From: a bacterium HR17
Lineage (GTDB): Bacteria; Armatimonadota; Fervidibacteria; Fervidibacterales; Fervidibacteraceae
Assembly: GCA_002898575.1 (NCBI GenBank)
Contig: BEHT01000002.1
Span: 1 to 64,000 of the forward strand
DNA length: 64,000 nucleotides
Direction of reading: 5' to 3'
Position 1 is the stretch's first letter. Each line of letters begins with the position of its first letter. Shown in pieces: positions 33,805 through 42,722 of the stretch. The translations under genes and the position numbers were made by a program. The notes beneath the pieces are model-generated. The model searched no databases and was not told the origin of the DNA. It saw only the letters and a list, made by a program, of their open reading frames with translations.

Positions 33805-35770
33805 AAGGACGCCGCACATTGCCCGCAAGGAGCGCCTTTGCCAGCGAGCGGTCAACAACAAGGCAGTTGAACAGTTGGGCACGATGCGCTGCACGCACTG
33901 CTTGTGCCTTTTGTTCGCTCCGTGCGATGACGACGACTGGTTTGCCTTCCGCGACCATCTGTTGCAACTTTGTCAATGGCAGCGCTTGCACCTTTCCGTT
34001 CCATCGGTCAGGCATCAGTCGCCCTTTGCGGTCAAAAAATTGAAACAGCATCTCACCTTGCCACTTTCGGGTTTCAACCTTCAACCCCAACTCATGGGAG
34101 TAAGCCTCAATCAACTTACCCGTTCCGAAAATTCCGATGCCCGTGAACACAGCATCCAACAATGGAGCAGGTTCGTCGCTGCGGAAAGTTTTGCAGGAAA
34201 CGGAAAAAGGCAGAGAGCGCAAAGTGTTTGACGATGCATTGAAGCGCAACATCAAAGTGCCTAAAAGCGATGACGGCGCTGTTCCCAGAAGCAAAGGTGA
34301 ATGGGCGGGTGGGATATGGACGAGTGCGACAAAGGTCAACTCTTTCAACCTTCTCAACCGTTTCGTTACTTCCGTTAGAGCCAATGCTTCCACCATCGCT
34401 AACAGTGACCGTCCCCAACTTATTCCGACGCAAAAACTGTCCTTGTCTTCTGCCAGTTGCCAAAAGAATTCCTTAGCCGCTTCGCCCAATGCTGCGTAAC
34501 CTTTCTCGTCATCATCAAATGTGGGCACTACTCGCACTTCCTTCAACTTCCAAGTTTCCAGCAGAGCCAACTCTAACTCATGTTCCACCGATGGCGGTTT
34601 CACTTTCAACTGCACCAAAGGCAACTCATCGTCATCGCCTTGCATTGCTTCGTCCAACAACTTGGGCACTTGTTTTCGGCTCAAATGCAATCGTTTGGCG
34701 ACGGCTTTGTTGGAAAAATGACCTGTTGAATTGCCATAACGCAAATGGGCGACCCGAAACCTTTGGCTTATTGTCCACCACCGTTGGCGTTGTGGGACAT
34801 CGGCAAGGCGGTGTCTCGGTGTCATTTGACGCAACACAGCAACAGCACAACGGTCATCGGTGACGAGGGCGTTGAACAACAAACCACCAGCCCTCTGCGC
34901 TCGGTAAGTTGCCGAGAGCGCTTCAGCATCCGTAGCGAGGGCTACGACCCATTTGCCTTTCTGCACCATCTTTTGCAACAAAGACAGCGGGATGGCATGA
35001 ACTTGTGGGCAAAGGGGAGCAGTGTCAAAGAGAGAACCGTTACGAGTCAAGCGATAACCTAAAACCTCAGCAGCGACACCTTTTTGCCTGAGCGCCTCAT
35101 CGGGCTTTTGCACACTAACGAAGGCGAAGTCCAGTGTATCGGTTGAAAGGTGCGATGGTTCAACGGTCACTTTCGGTTTGGGCGCATCGGGGGCAACCAA
35201 AGTTTGCCAGTGGCGGGCTAAAAGTTCACCCAGCAAAATGTCCGCTGTGATGCTGGTCGGTTGCCTGCCACCTTGACAATTGAGCGCAAACAGGCTCAAA
35301 CTCATAAGCCTTGACAAATCTAATTCTTGCAAAAAGGCTTGAAGGGCTAAACCGCCAGAAATGCCGATGGCTGTCCCGTCTACAAAGTGATGTGCAAAGT
35401 TCTGAAAGGCAGCAATCCCCAAATAGCGTTCGTTGGCAGCCTCATCCAAATCGGCGACGCTCGGGATAACGATGACCCGTTTTAACCCTTGCAAAACCCG
35501 CTTCAATTCTTCCCCCAAAGGTGCATCAACGGGCGGATGAAACTTCACATCCAGCAAATCAACGGTTCGTGAGTCATTCAACGCTTGCAAAACCAATCTT
35601 CGCAGTTGCGATGGAGACCGTTGCGAATAAGGCATCCAGTTTTTCAATCGCTCCACAACTTCCTTTGGCGCTCTCGCTGACCGAACTATGGAGGTGGGGG
35701 CAAAGCGAAGAGCGAGGATGCGATAGAGGTCACGGACGCTTAGCCTTTGTGCCCTCGTTGAAATTGTCAT
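33707..35770 (-). CDS. Regulator with two tandem SorC-type sugar-binding halves
   Basis: 687 residues from the ATG at 35770. The order is: a degenerate HTH-like segment (about 5-90), a SorC sugar-binding domain (about 95-360, IVIPSVADLDE, DGTAIGISGGLAL, PQVHAIPLSLLQKMV and FNALVTDDR), a SorC-type HTH (about 380-420, KAVAKRLHLSRKQVPKLLDEA), and a second SorC domain (about 440-650, VRVVPTFDDDE, CVGISWGRSLLA, VQALPLTKLQQMV and FNCLVVDRS). Standard SorC regulators have one HTH and one domain in about 320 residues. The last 30 residues run antisense through the DciA gene and may be a read-through tail. It is divergent from the pseudopilin gene and is probably a sugar-responsive regulator of that block. 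Confidence 0.8.
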   Translation of the reverse strand: MTISTRAQRLSVRDLYRILALRFAPTSIVRSARAPKEVVERLKNWMPYSQRSPSQLRRLVLQALNDSRTVDLLDVKFHPPVDAPLGEELKRVLQGLKRVIVIPSVADLDEAANERYLGIAAFQNFAHHFVDGTAIGISGGLALQAFLQELDLSRLMSLSLFALNCQGGRQPTSITADILLGELLARHWQTLVAPDAPKPKVTVEPSHLSTDTLDFAFVSVQKPDEALRQKGVAAEVLGYRLTRNGSLFDTAPLCPQVHAIPLSLLQKMVQKGKWVVALATDAEALSATYRAQRAGGLLFNALVTDDRCAVAVLRQMTPRHRLADVPQRQRWWTISQRFRVAHLRYGNSTGHFSNKAVAKRLHLSRKQVPKLLDEAMQGDDDELPLVQLKVKPPSVEHELELALLETWKLKEVRVVPTFDDDEKGYAALGEAAKEFFWQLAEDKDSFCVGISWGRSLLAMVEALALTEVTKRLRRLKELTFVALVHIPPAHSPLLLGTAPSSLLGTLMLRFNASSNTLRSLPFSVSCKTFRSDEPAPLLDAVFTGIGIFGTGKLIEAYSHELGLKVETRKWQGEMLFQFFDRKGRLMPDRWNGKVQALPLTKLQQMVAEGKPVVVIARSEQKAQAVRAAHRAQLFNCLVVDRSLAKALLAGNVRRPFSCGRGSGATERGKRDKGCGARDTALDTSDIL

Positions 35771-35830
35771 CGTTCTGATCACCGCCTCTCGCTGGTGCGA
35801 AACAAAATTGTTTCTTGACAACTTTCGTAG

Positions 35831-35851
35831 CGTCGGGGCTTGCCCCCGACG
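35831..35851. promoter_or_regulatory. Palindrome in the SorC/pseudopilin intergenic region
   Basis: CGTCGGGG (35831-35838) pairs perfectly with CCCCGACG (35844-35851) over a 5-base gap, 61 bases upstream of the SorC start. It could be an operator for the regulator or an unrelated repeat; the sequence gives no way to decide. Confidence 0.35.
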
Positions 35852-35912
35852 GTCGTTAAACTGCCAAAATGACGCACTGCTGTCAAATTGTCCCCAACCT
35901 GTTGACACCAAC

Positions 35913-35940
35913 TTGCTGTTTTGTTGCCTTCCGTTAAATT
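35913..35940 (+). promoter_or_regulatory. Putative promoter of the pseudopilin gene
   Basis: TTGCTG (35913-35918), a 16-base spacer and TAAATT (35935-35940) lie 44 bases before the ATG at 35984. Found by eye, weak consensus match. Confidence 0.3.
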
Positions 35941-35983
35941 ATGCGATGATGCGCTTGCAACGAAACCAAAGGAGGGATCAGTT

Positions 35984-36802
35984 ATGCAACGGCATTTCGG
36001 TTTCACCCTGATTGAATTGCTGGTTGTGATAGCGATAATTGCGATTTTGGCAGCGATGCTGTTTCCGGTGTTCAGTCAAGTCAGGGAGAAAGCGCGACAA
36101 ACGACTTGCCTGTCCAACCAGAAGCAAATTGGATTGGCGTTCATGGCTTACGCTCAAGATTACGATGAGATGCTCCCACCAAGCAACTACGCTCCAGACC
36201 CTAACGCTCCCAATTGGGTTTGGCAGCAGTTCGTTGAGCCTTACATTAAAGGCAACTTTCCCAGCAATGTTGTTGCCTCACAAAATCAGCGCATCAGCAT
36301 CTTCGTTTGCCCCAGTTGGGACAGAAGTTTGGGCACACTGGGAGCAGATATTTCCAGTTGGCTGCAGTGGATGGTGACCCGACCGTCCAGCAGTTACTGC
36401 AGCAACTATTGGGTCATGGGCAGTTTTGACCGACTTTTGGCTCCTGCTTTGCGTCGTCCGCCTGTTTCTTTGGCTCAAATTCAAACTCCCGCCCAAACCG
36501 TTTTGGCAGGTGAAGGGTTGGGCACTTGCGTTTGGTCGCCTGGCGACGATACGGGTCCGCCTTACCCCCATGCTTCCTACCGTGATTGCAGTTACAACTA
36601 TGTCTACGGTCGTTTCCGCCACAACGACGGGGCAAATCACATCTTTTCCGATGGTCACGCCAAATGGTTCAAATCCGTCATGCCCAGTTTCACGAGAACG
36701 GGTCCAAACTACGCAAACATCATCCCGAACAGAAGCACTGCCAACATCGTCTATCGTCGCAGTTTAGCGCCCAACCCTGCTGGCTGGTTTCGTGACGATT
36801 GA
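35984..36802 (+). CDS. Type II secretion-like pseudopilin, DUF1559 / H-X9-DG family
   Basis: 272 residues from the ATG at 35984 with GGAGGGA upstream. The prepilin cleavage site is GFTLIE with the hydrophobic helix [18 protein letters not shown]. Near the C-terminus, [19 protein letters not shown] carries the H-X9-DG signature. Such proteins are abundant in Planctomycetota, Verrucomicrobiota and Armatimonadota and are often near carbohydrate genes. It would be processed by a prepilin peptidase and anchored at the cell envelope. It starts the rightward run pseudopilin, phosphodiesterase, broken hydrolase. Confidence 0.92.
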   Translation: MQRHFGFTLIELLVVIAIIAILAAMLFPVFSQVREKARQTTCLSNQKQIGLAFMAYAQDYDEMLPPSNYAPDPNAPNWVWQQFVEPYIKGNFPSNVVASQNQRISIFVCPSWDRSLGTLGADISSWLQWMVTRPSSSYCSNYWVMGSFDRLLAPALRRPPVSLAQIQTPAQTVLAGEGLGTCVWSPGDDTGPPYPHASYRDCSYNYVYGRFRHNDGANHIFSDGHAKWFKSVMPSFTRTGPNYANIIPNRSTANIVYRRSLAPNPAGWFRDD

Positions 36803-36863
36803 ACTGAGAATGCAACATGTCGCGTTCAACCCACTAAAATCGTGAAGGCAGGTGAAAAGGCTG

Positions 36864-37814
36864 ATGAACCGTCGGCAATGGCTGAAAGTGATGGTGGTGA
36901 CCACACTGATGGGTTGGTTGACCCTTATTGAAGGCAAGGGAGTTGAACGACTGGTGATCATCGTCAGCATTGACGGTGGCAAAAGTTCGGCAATAAAAAT
37001 GTTGCTTTCGGAAAACAAGTTGCCCAACCTGAAACGGCTGATGGACGAAGGCAGTTACACCTTGACAGCGCAAACAGTCATCCCCAGCAGCACTGCACCC
37101 GCTCATGTCTCCATGCTTACGGGCATTGATTATCCCAAGCGATTTCCCGATGACGAAGCGATTGTCAAGCAAAACGAACCTTTTGACGAGAATCGCCATA
37201 AACCTGTCTCCGTCACAACCGTTTTTGAAGTTGCAAAGCAAGCGAGTTTGCGGACGGCGCTGATAGCGGGAACAGGCAAACGCATCAAGTATGTGGAAAA
37301 ACCCAACACTTTGGATGTCGCCCAGTATCTTCCCAGTGACGACGAAAGGTTGCAACTTGCCATTGATTTGCTGAGCGATGAGCGGAAGCGACCACACCTT
37401 TTGTTCTTGCACATGACGGAGACCGATCACGCAGGACACAAATACGGTTGGGGCAACGACGAAAAAGGCATCAAACCTTCACCTGAGTATCTGCAAGCGC
37501 TGCAAAATATTGACCGTCGCATCGGCAAGTTGGTGAAAACGCTGCAAGAACTCAAACTTTGGAAGCGGACGCTCTTAATCATCACCGCTGATCATGGTGG
37601 CATTGACAAAAAACACGGCGGCAAAACGCCCGACGAGTTGACCATCCCTTGGATCGCTGCAGGTGGACTGGCTCGCAAAAGCAGCGAGTTGCGAACGGAA
37701 CGAACTATCTTCGTCTATGACACTGCTGCCACTGCTTTGGGGGCGTTGGGTTTGCCTGTTCCTTCCGACTGGGATGGGAAACCTGTTTGGGAATCGCTGA
37801 AGAGCAGCCTTTGA
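36864..37814 (+). CDS. Tat-exported type I phosphodiesterase/nucleotide pyrophosphatase-like protein
   Basis: 316 residues from the ATG at 36864; a GTG at 36852 is an alternative. The start NRRQWLKVMVVTTLMGW is a twin-arginine signal. Alkaline-phosphatase-superfamily metal residues are all visible: Asp in VSIDGGK, the nucleophile Thr in SSTAPAHVSML, Asp/His in TETDHAGHKYG, Asp-His in TADHGG and the last His in KKHGGKTPDE. Substrates in the family are nucleotides, phosphodiesters or phosphonates; none is indicated here. It lies 61 bases after the pseudopilin gene. Confidence 0.85.
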   Translation: MNRRQWLKVMVVTTLMGWLTLIEGKGVERLVIIVSIDGGKSSAIKMLLSENKLPNLKRLMDEGSYTLTAQTVIPSSTAPAHVSMLTGIDYPKRFPDDEAIVKQNEPFDENRHKPVSVTTVFEVAKQASLRTALIAGTGKRIKYVEKPNTLDVAQYLPSDDERLQLAIDLLSDERKRPHLLFLHMTETDHAGHKYGWGNDEKGIKPSPEYLQALQNIDRRIGKLVKTLQELKLWKRTLLIITADHGGIDKKHGGKTPDELTIPWIAAGGLARKSSELRTERTIFVYDTAATALGALGLPVPSDWDGKPVWESLKSSL

Positions 37815-37860
37815 ACGCCTTCCCCTACAAATGCTGCGCAAGTTGAATGATGAGGATTAG

Positions 37861-37937
37861 TCGGAGGACTGCTCTCCTGAGCAGCCGAAAAAATTGGTGC
37901 GAAAAATCGGCGCGTCAGGCGACGCACCCTACGAGGA
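37861..37937. repeat. 77-bp palindromic (BIME-like) element, copy A
   Basis: Two hairpins inside terminal inverted ends: CTGCTC-TCCT-GAGCAG (37869-37884) and GCGTC-AGGC-GACGC (37912-37925), flanked by TCGGAGG on the left and CCTACGAGG on the right. It has the same length and layout as the copy at 63453-63529, with compensated stem changes (CTGCTC/GAGCAG here, GGCGGCTC/GAGCCGCC there). It lies between the phosphodiesterase and the hydrolase pseudogene. Confidence 0.75.
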
Positions 37938-38061
37938 ACTGCAGAAAGGAAAATTCAACAAAGCCCTCTCATTGCATTCTGCGGGATTTGAACGGCAAAA
38001 TTCTCACAAAGGTTCAAAGGTTAGCGACTTACTCGCAACAGCCAATTGGGGTAATGTGGCA

Positions 38062-39464
38062 ATGAGGTTACGGGTTAGCGCATCGGTGATAGCGTTGTTG
38101 ACAATTTTGCTCCCAGCAACAGTAACAGCCGAACAGGAAACGGTGCGTTGGAATGACTGGCAATTGACTTTTGATAGCCAAACGGGAGATTGGCTCAGTT
38201 TGAGATGGCGGGGACAAATCATCGCCAGAGAGCCTCAATCGGGCAACTTGGCATCGGTGGATATTTCTGTCGGCGAAAGGGAAGGGCAACGGCGATGGCT
38301 CATTGAAGGTCGCTTGTCAACCTCTCGCCTCACCTATTGGCACTTTGACCCGAAAACCGCCACGCTAACTTTGACCCGAGAGGTTTCTGTTGACAAAGGA
38401 CGATGGCAGTTTCAGGAACTTATCCAGTTCGGCGCTTTTGACAACCCCAACCGCATTACCCGCAATTTGCGTTTGACTTGGACGGGCAATTTTGAAATGC
38501 GACCATCGGGTCGGTGAACGAGCGCTGAATGGGGCGTCGGGCAATTGTTGGTTCAGCAAGATGATACCGAACATTGCTTTTTGTCAACGATGCTCGCCGT
38601 GACCCCGCTGCAACTCATCTGTGGTCAACGGACGACACCGTCTTCGTTGCCTATGAATTTGTAGCGATGGGTTGGGCTGAGCCAAACGAGCCTCAAACTG
38701 TCGGGATAGCATTTCTTGAGGTCGTGCCGACAAATTTGCCGACAGCCCTCAGAACGGCTTTTTGGCGCTTTTATGACGATGTGGGCATTAAAGTTCCTCC
38801 TGACCGACCCGATTGGGTTCACAAGGTTGCTCTTTACTCCTTTGATGCTGGCGGGACAATCGGAAGCGATTTCAGAGATTTAGATGGTCTGGGCACACCC
38901 GAGGAGTATAAGGCTCTGATTTCGGAAGCCCATCGGTTGGGATTGAAAGTTTGGTAAGACATCGTCCCTCACGGCGGAAGCCCCGAGCACGGCAAAGTGA
39001 AAGGCAACAAGCCTTGGTGGTTGGTGCTTGATGAAGATGGCAACGCCCTCAACTATTGGTGTTTTGACTTCCGCGAACCAGAATGGCAGCGCTACATCGG
39101 AGAAGTTGCCGAGTATTATGTCCGAACTTTTGGCATTGACGGTTTCAGGGTTGACGCTGTCGGCGGAAGTCGCACTATGAATTGGCGACGAGAAGGTTTC
39201 CCTCCTGCAGCGAAAGTTCCATCTAATGTCCCAGCCGATTGGTGGCAAAGCGAATTGACAAAAGTTGGTGGTCAAGTCCCACCTTTGCCTTACGAACGGG
39301 GCAGTTTGACCTTGAGGGAAGGCGGGTTGCAAAGGCTTCAAGTCATCCGACAAGCGACCAGAAAGCACAACCCTGATAGAGCGATTTTAGGCGAAGTGGG
39401 CATCGTCCCTTCCATGCAAGAAGCCGAGTACAAGTTGAAGTTGTGCGGTAGAGGGGAAGCATGA
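38062..39464 (+). pseudogene. Glycoside hydrolase (GH13-like catalytic core), decayed
   Basis: Opens with a signal peptide at 38062 (MRLRVSASVIALLTILLPA) and a beta-sandwich domain with WNDWQLTFDSQTGDWLSLRW. Damage: an in-frame TGA at 38515, a frameshift before 38574, an in-frame TAA at 38955 in the middle of the conserved LGLKVW-DIVPHGG, and a missing C-terminal region. The catalytic core is still readable: FGIDGFRVDAVGG with the nucleophile Asp and ILGEVG with the acid/base Glu. It would have been a secreted alpha-glucan or related glycosidase. Its end overlaps the next start. Confidence 0.85.
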
Positions 39465-40694
39465 AGGTGACAGCGACGGATTACTTGGGACGAAGGTGGC
39501 GGTGTGCAGCGTGTGGGCAGGCGCGTAGCGTCCCGACCCGTTGGGTGGAAGTGGCTGAGGGCGTGCTGGCGCATTTGCCTGACACCATCCCAGCGGACGC
39601 GACACCGCTGGTCGTCGCCGACGAAATCGCTTGGGAAGTGGCGGTGCGAACGGTGGCGCATTTGTTGCAATCTGCCTGTCCCTCAGTGCGCACCGTCGTT
39701 TTGCCAATCGCTTTGCATGCGACGGACAAAACGGCGGAGTTTTTGATGGAACGCTTGTCAACGGACATCACAACAGCGTTGGCGGTCGGGAGCGGTGCGG
39801 TTAACGATGTCGTCAAGTGGGGCGCGACCCAGCGGGCAGTGCCTTACATCACTGTCCCGACGGCTGCCAGCGTCAACGGCTACACCTCGCCTATCGCAGC
39901 GTTAACGGTGGATGGCGTCAAGGGGACACTGCCGTGTCATCCGCCTATCGGGGTGCTGGCCGAACCGCGCACCGTGGCGTCTGCGCCTTTAGCGATGACA
40001 GCAGCAGGTTATGCCGATTTGGATTGGCAAGTGGCTCATCGGTTGTGGGATGAACCTTATTGCCCTTTGCCCCGCCGTTTGATCGCTTTCGCCGATGCGT
40101 GGTCGTTGGACCACTTGCGAAAGTTGGCTGCCAGCGGACAAAAAGCGGTCGCTGAACTGCTGTTGGCGCTCATCGCTGCGGGCATCGGGATGACCATCGC
40201 CGGGTCATCCGCTCCCTCGTCGGGGGGTGAACATCTCATCTCGCATTGGCTGGACATTCAAGCCGACCGTCGCGGGCGCTCGCCTGCCCTGCGTTGGGCT
40301 GCAGGTTGGCGTCGGAACGCTTGCGGCGTTGGCGCTCTACGAACTTTGGCTGGAGACTGAACTCGGAGGGCGGCTCTCCTGAGCCGCCATAGATCATCCA
40401 CTTTACGAACTTTGGCTGGAGACTGAACCGAGGGAGTGGCGGACAGATCCGGAAGCAGTGCGCCCGCCGCCAGACCGAGCCGCCGAATTTGCGGAACGCT
40501 ACGGGCAAAGAGCAGAAGCGGTCGGGGCAGCGACCCATCCACATCACATCGGCGTCTCGCGGGGCGAGATGAAGATAGCGATTTTGCATGCCCGCGAAAT
40601 TCGGCGGCGCTGGACGATCTTGGACGCTGCCTCTCTCGTCGGCGTTTCGCCCGACCGTTTGGACGAAGTGATGCAGCGGTGCAGCTGGCGATGA
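39461..40694 (+). pseudogene. Glycerol-1-phosphate dehydrogenase-like gene (AraM/EgsA family), frameshifted and interrupted
   Basis: The first 280 codons are intact: WRCAACGQARSVPTRWVEV, nucleotide-binding AVGSGAVNDVVKWGA, PTAASVNGYTSPIA, and metal-site GEHLISHWLD. A one-base shift near 40292-40310 moves the frame, after which GLQVGVGTLAALALYELWLETE is readable. A 66-bp insertion (palindromic element plus repeated 25 bp) adds a TGA. The tail then continues in frame with FAERYG and HAREIRRRWTILDAASLVGV to 40694. Relatives reduce dihydroxyacetone phosphate to sn-glycerol-1-phosphate. Inactive unless the errors are sequencing artefacts. Confidence 0.8.
40363..40403. repeat. Half palindromic element (copy B) inserted between 25-bp direct repeats
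   Basis: TCGGAGG followed by the hairpin GGCGGCTC-TCCT-GAGCCGCC (40369-40388) is the left half of the 77-bp element. It is flanked by identical 25-base direct repeats at 40338-40362 and 40404-40428 that begin TACGAACTTTGG. The repeats look like a target duplication made on insertion into the dehydrogenase gene. Confidence 0.8.
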
Positions 40695-40808
40695 AAGAAC
40701 AAGGCGCATCGACGGCGGCGAGGTTGTCCCGATAAAATTTTCAGCGGCGTCCAAAGGGTGCGGTGGCGACGGTGAGCGTTGCTGCCCATCGGCGAAGGGG
40801 TGAAACCG

Positions 40809-42002
40809 ATGCGCATTTACGCTGTAGCCGTTGGCGCCGTTGCCTTACTGGTAGGGTTCAGCGTTCAGCCGTCAACGCTGATCAACCGTGAGCGGCTCAC
40901 GGCGTTATTTTTGCAACTGGTGCGCATAGACAGCGGGCGTGAGAACGAAGCGGAAATCGCCCGGTTTGTCGCCCATCGGTTGGAGGAGTTAGGTGCGGAG
41001 TTTGTGACGATAGACGACGCCAGTCAACGGTTAGGCGGCTCGGGCGGCAATGTGTTCGCCCGCTTTGCCGGCACGGTGTCTGCACCGCCCGTGTTATTGT
41101 CCGCTCATTTGGACACCGTCGCCCCGACGACCAATCTGCGGCTCGTTCAAACGCCGGACGCGATCGCTACTGACGGCACGACCATCTTGGGCGCTGACGA
41201 CAAAGCGGGTGTCGCGCTGATTTTGGAAGCCATCCAGACATTGCGCGAGCGGCGCTTTTCATACCCGCCGCTTGAAATCGTCTTCACTATCCGTGAGGAG
41301 AAGGGGCTGCTGGGTGCGAAAGCCTTTGACAAAAGCCGGTTGCGGGCGCGTTACGGTATCGTCGTGGACGGCGCTGGCAAACCCGGCGACTTGATCGTCG
41401 GCTCGCCGACCCACATCCGCTTTGAAGTGACCTTCTTTGGCAGAGCCGCGCACGCCGGCGTTGAACCTGAAAAGGGGCGTAACGCCATCGCCATGGCTGC
41501 TGCCGCTATCGCAGCGATGCAATGGGGGCGTTTGGACGCGGAAACGACGGCAAATGTCGGGACAATTGAAGGCGGTCAAGCGATGAACATCGTGCCTGAC
41601 CGTTGCCGATTGGTCGGTGAAGTGCGCAGCCACAACCCGCAAAAGTTACAACGCTGGCTGTCCCGTTGGCGCACCCTTTGCCAGAAAGTGGCGCGTCAAT
41701 ACGGGGGCAAAGTAGACCTCCGCGCGGAAACGACTTTTCAAGGCATTCGTCTCACACCCAACGACCCCATCGTCCAAGCCGCTGTCGCTGCGACGAAGCG
41801 TTTGGGGCTTGTGCCCCGCTTCGTGCGCATGGGGGGTGGCACCGACGGCAATGTGTTCACGGCACACGGCGTCCGTTGCCTCGTTTTGCCGACCGGCGGC
41901 GAAAACTACCACTCACCGCAAGAGCGCCTCATCTTGCGCGATTTTTATCTGATGGGAGACCTTTTGGTGCACCTCCTCACCCAATTGGCAACGCCAAAGT
42001 AA
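40809..42002 (+). CDS. M20-family metallopeptidase, PepT-like
   Basis: 397 residues from the ATG at 40809 (GAAGGGG upstream). A hydrophobic N-terminal stretch (about 4-20) may be a signal or anchor. The metal-site residues of M20 peptidases are visible: SAHLDTVAP (His, Asp), GADDKAG (Asp), REEKGLLGA (Glu-Glu) and the C-terminal His in ENYHSPQE. A dimerisation domain sits between (FGRAAHAGVEPEKG). Likely a tripeptidase or di-zinc aminopeptidase; the exact substrate is unknown. Confidence 0.9.
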   Translation: MRIYAVAVGAVALLVGFSVQPSTLINRERLTALFLQLVRIDSGRENEAEIARFVAHRLEELGAEFVTIDDASQRLGGSGGNVFARFAGTVSAPPVLLSAHLDTVAPTTNLRLVQTPDAIATDGTTILGADDKAGVALILEAIQTLRERRFSYPPLEIVFTIREEKGLLGAKAFDKSRLRARYGIVVDGAGKPGDLIVGSPTHIRFEVTFFGRAAHAGVEPEKGRNAIAMAAAAIAAMQWGRLDAETTANVGTIEGGQAMNIVPDRCRLVGEVRSHNPQKLQRWLSRWRTLCQKVARQYGGKVDLRAETTFQGIRLTPNDPIVQAAVAATKRLGLVPRFVRMGGGTDGNVFTAHGVRCLVLPTGGENYHSPQERLILRDFYLMGDLLVHLLTQLATPK

Positions 42003-42012
42003 GGTGATGTGC

Positions 42013-42414
42013 ATGCGCTGGACGACAACGGCGACGCTTGTGTTAGGTGACGCGGTCATGTTCGGGTTGTTTGCGCTGGTAGGTGTAGCACATCACAAAC
42101 AACCCGTAACTTTCGGACGCCTTTGGCACGCTGCGTTACCGTTTGCCATCGCGTGGTTTGCGTTAGCCCCGGCGCTCGGTGCGTTCCGCGCCCCGGTGGT
42201 CAATGAGCCGCGCCAAGCCCTTAGGCGCATCCCTGTTTGCTGGCTCGTTTGTGGGCTTATCGGTTTAGCCGTGCGTTATGGATTGTGGGGTCGTCCGCCC
42301 GTCCTTTCATTTGCCCTCGTGGCGCTAACCAGCATGGGGCTGCTTTTGACAGCGTGGCGCATGGCTTTCGCCTTTTGGCAAACAACTTGTCGGACGGCTC
42401 ATCAAAGGCTGTAA
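42013..42414 (+). CDS. DUF3054 membrane protein
   Basis: 133 residues from the ATG at 42013 (AAGG 8 bases upstream; other in-frame starts at 42004 and 42007). Four hydrophobic segments and the sequence LVLGDAVMFGLFALVGVAHHKQ followed by ALPFAIAWFAL match the DUF3054 family, known from Actinobacteria and other phyla but with no assigned role. It begins 10 bases after the peptidase stop and is probably co-transcribed. Confidence 0.75.
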   Translation: MRWTTTATLVLGDAVMFGLFALVGVAHHKQPVTFGRLWHAALPFAIAWFALAPALGAFRAPVVNEPRQALRRIPVCWLVCGLIGLAVRYGLWGRPPVLSFALVALTSMGLLLTAWRMAFAFWQTTCRTAHQRL

Positions 42415-42434
42415 AGATCGGGGAGTGTAGGCGC

Positions 42435-42722
42435 ATGATGCCTTTGTGGATGTGGAGCACGCTGCTCATACCGCTGGGGTTTATCGGTTGGCTGGTGTGG
42501 CTGCGGTTGCGGGCAGGGGGTGCTTCGCACGCACAAGCATTCAAAATGCTCCTCGCGCTCGGCGCCTTGGGGGCGATTTTTGTCGGCAGTGTCAGCACAG
42601 CCGTGAACGCATGGCGAACGGCGCAATGGCAAAGTGCTGTCAGCGGCGTTGTCGGTGCGGTCGCTTTCCTCACGATGCGTCGCGTCCTTCAGCGAGCGTG
42701 GGAACGCTTTCCGCTGGGGTAA
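42435..42722 (+). CDS. Small membrane protein of unknown function
   Basis: 95 residues from the ATG at 42435 (or 42438), with GGGGAG upstream. Three hydrophobic stretches: MPLWMWSTLLIPLGFIGWLV, MLLALGALGAIFVGSVST and SAVSGVVGAVAFLTM. A basic tail follows. I do not recognise a family. It is 20 bases after the DUF3054 gene and its end overlaps the convergent ABC ATPase gene by 53 bases. Confidence 0.6.
   Translation: MMPLWMWSTLLIPLGFIGWLVWLRLRAGGASHAQAFKMLLALGALGAIFVGSVSTAVNAWRTAQWQSAVSGVVGAVAFLTMRRVLQRAWERFPLG

Noticed and set aside
38515-38517. Possible selenocysteine UGA in the glycoside hydrolase
   Set aside because: The same gene also has a frameshift, a TAA and a lost 3' end, and no Cys-equivalent position or SECIS-like hairpin is apparent.
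40292-40310. Programmed frameshift in the dehydrogenase
   Set aside because: No slippery heptamer is evident and a second lesion (the insertion with TGA) follows, so decay is simpler.
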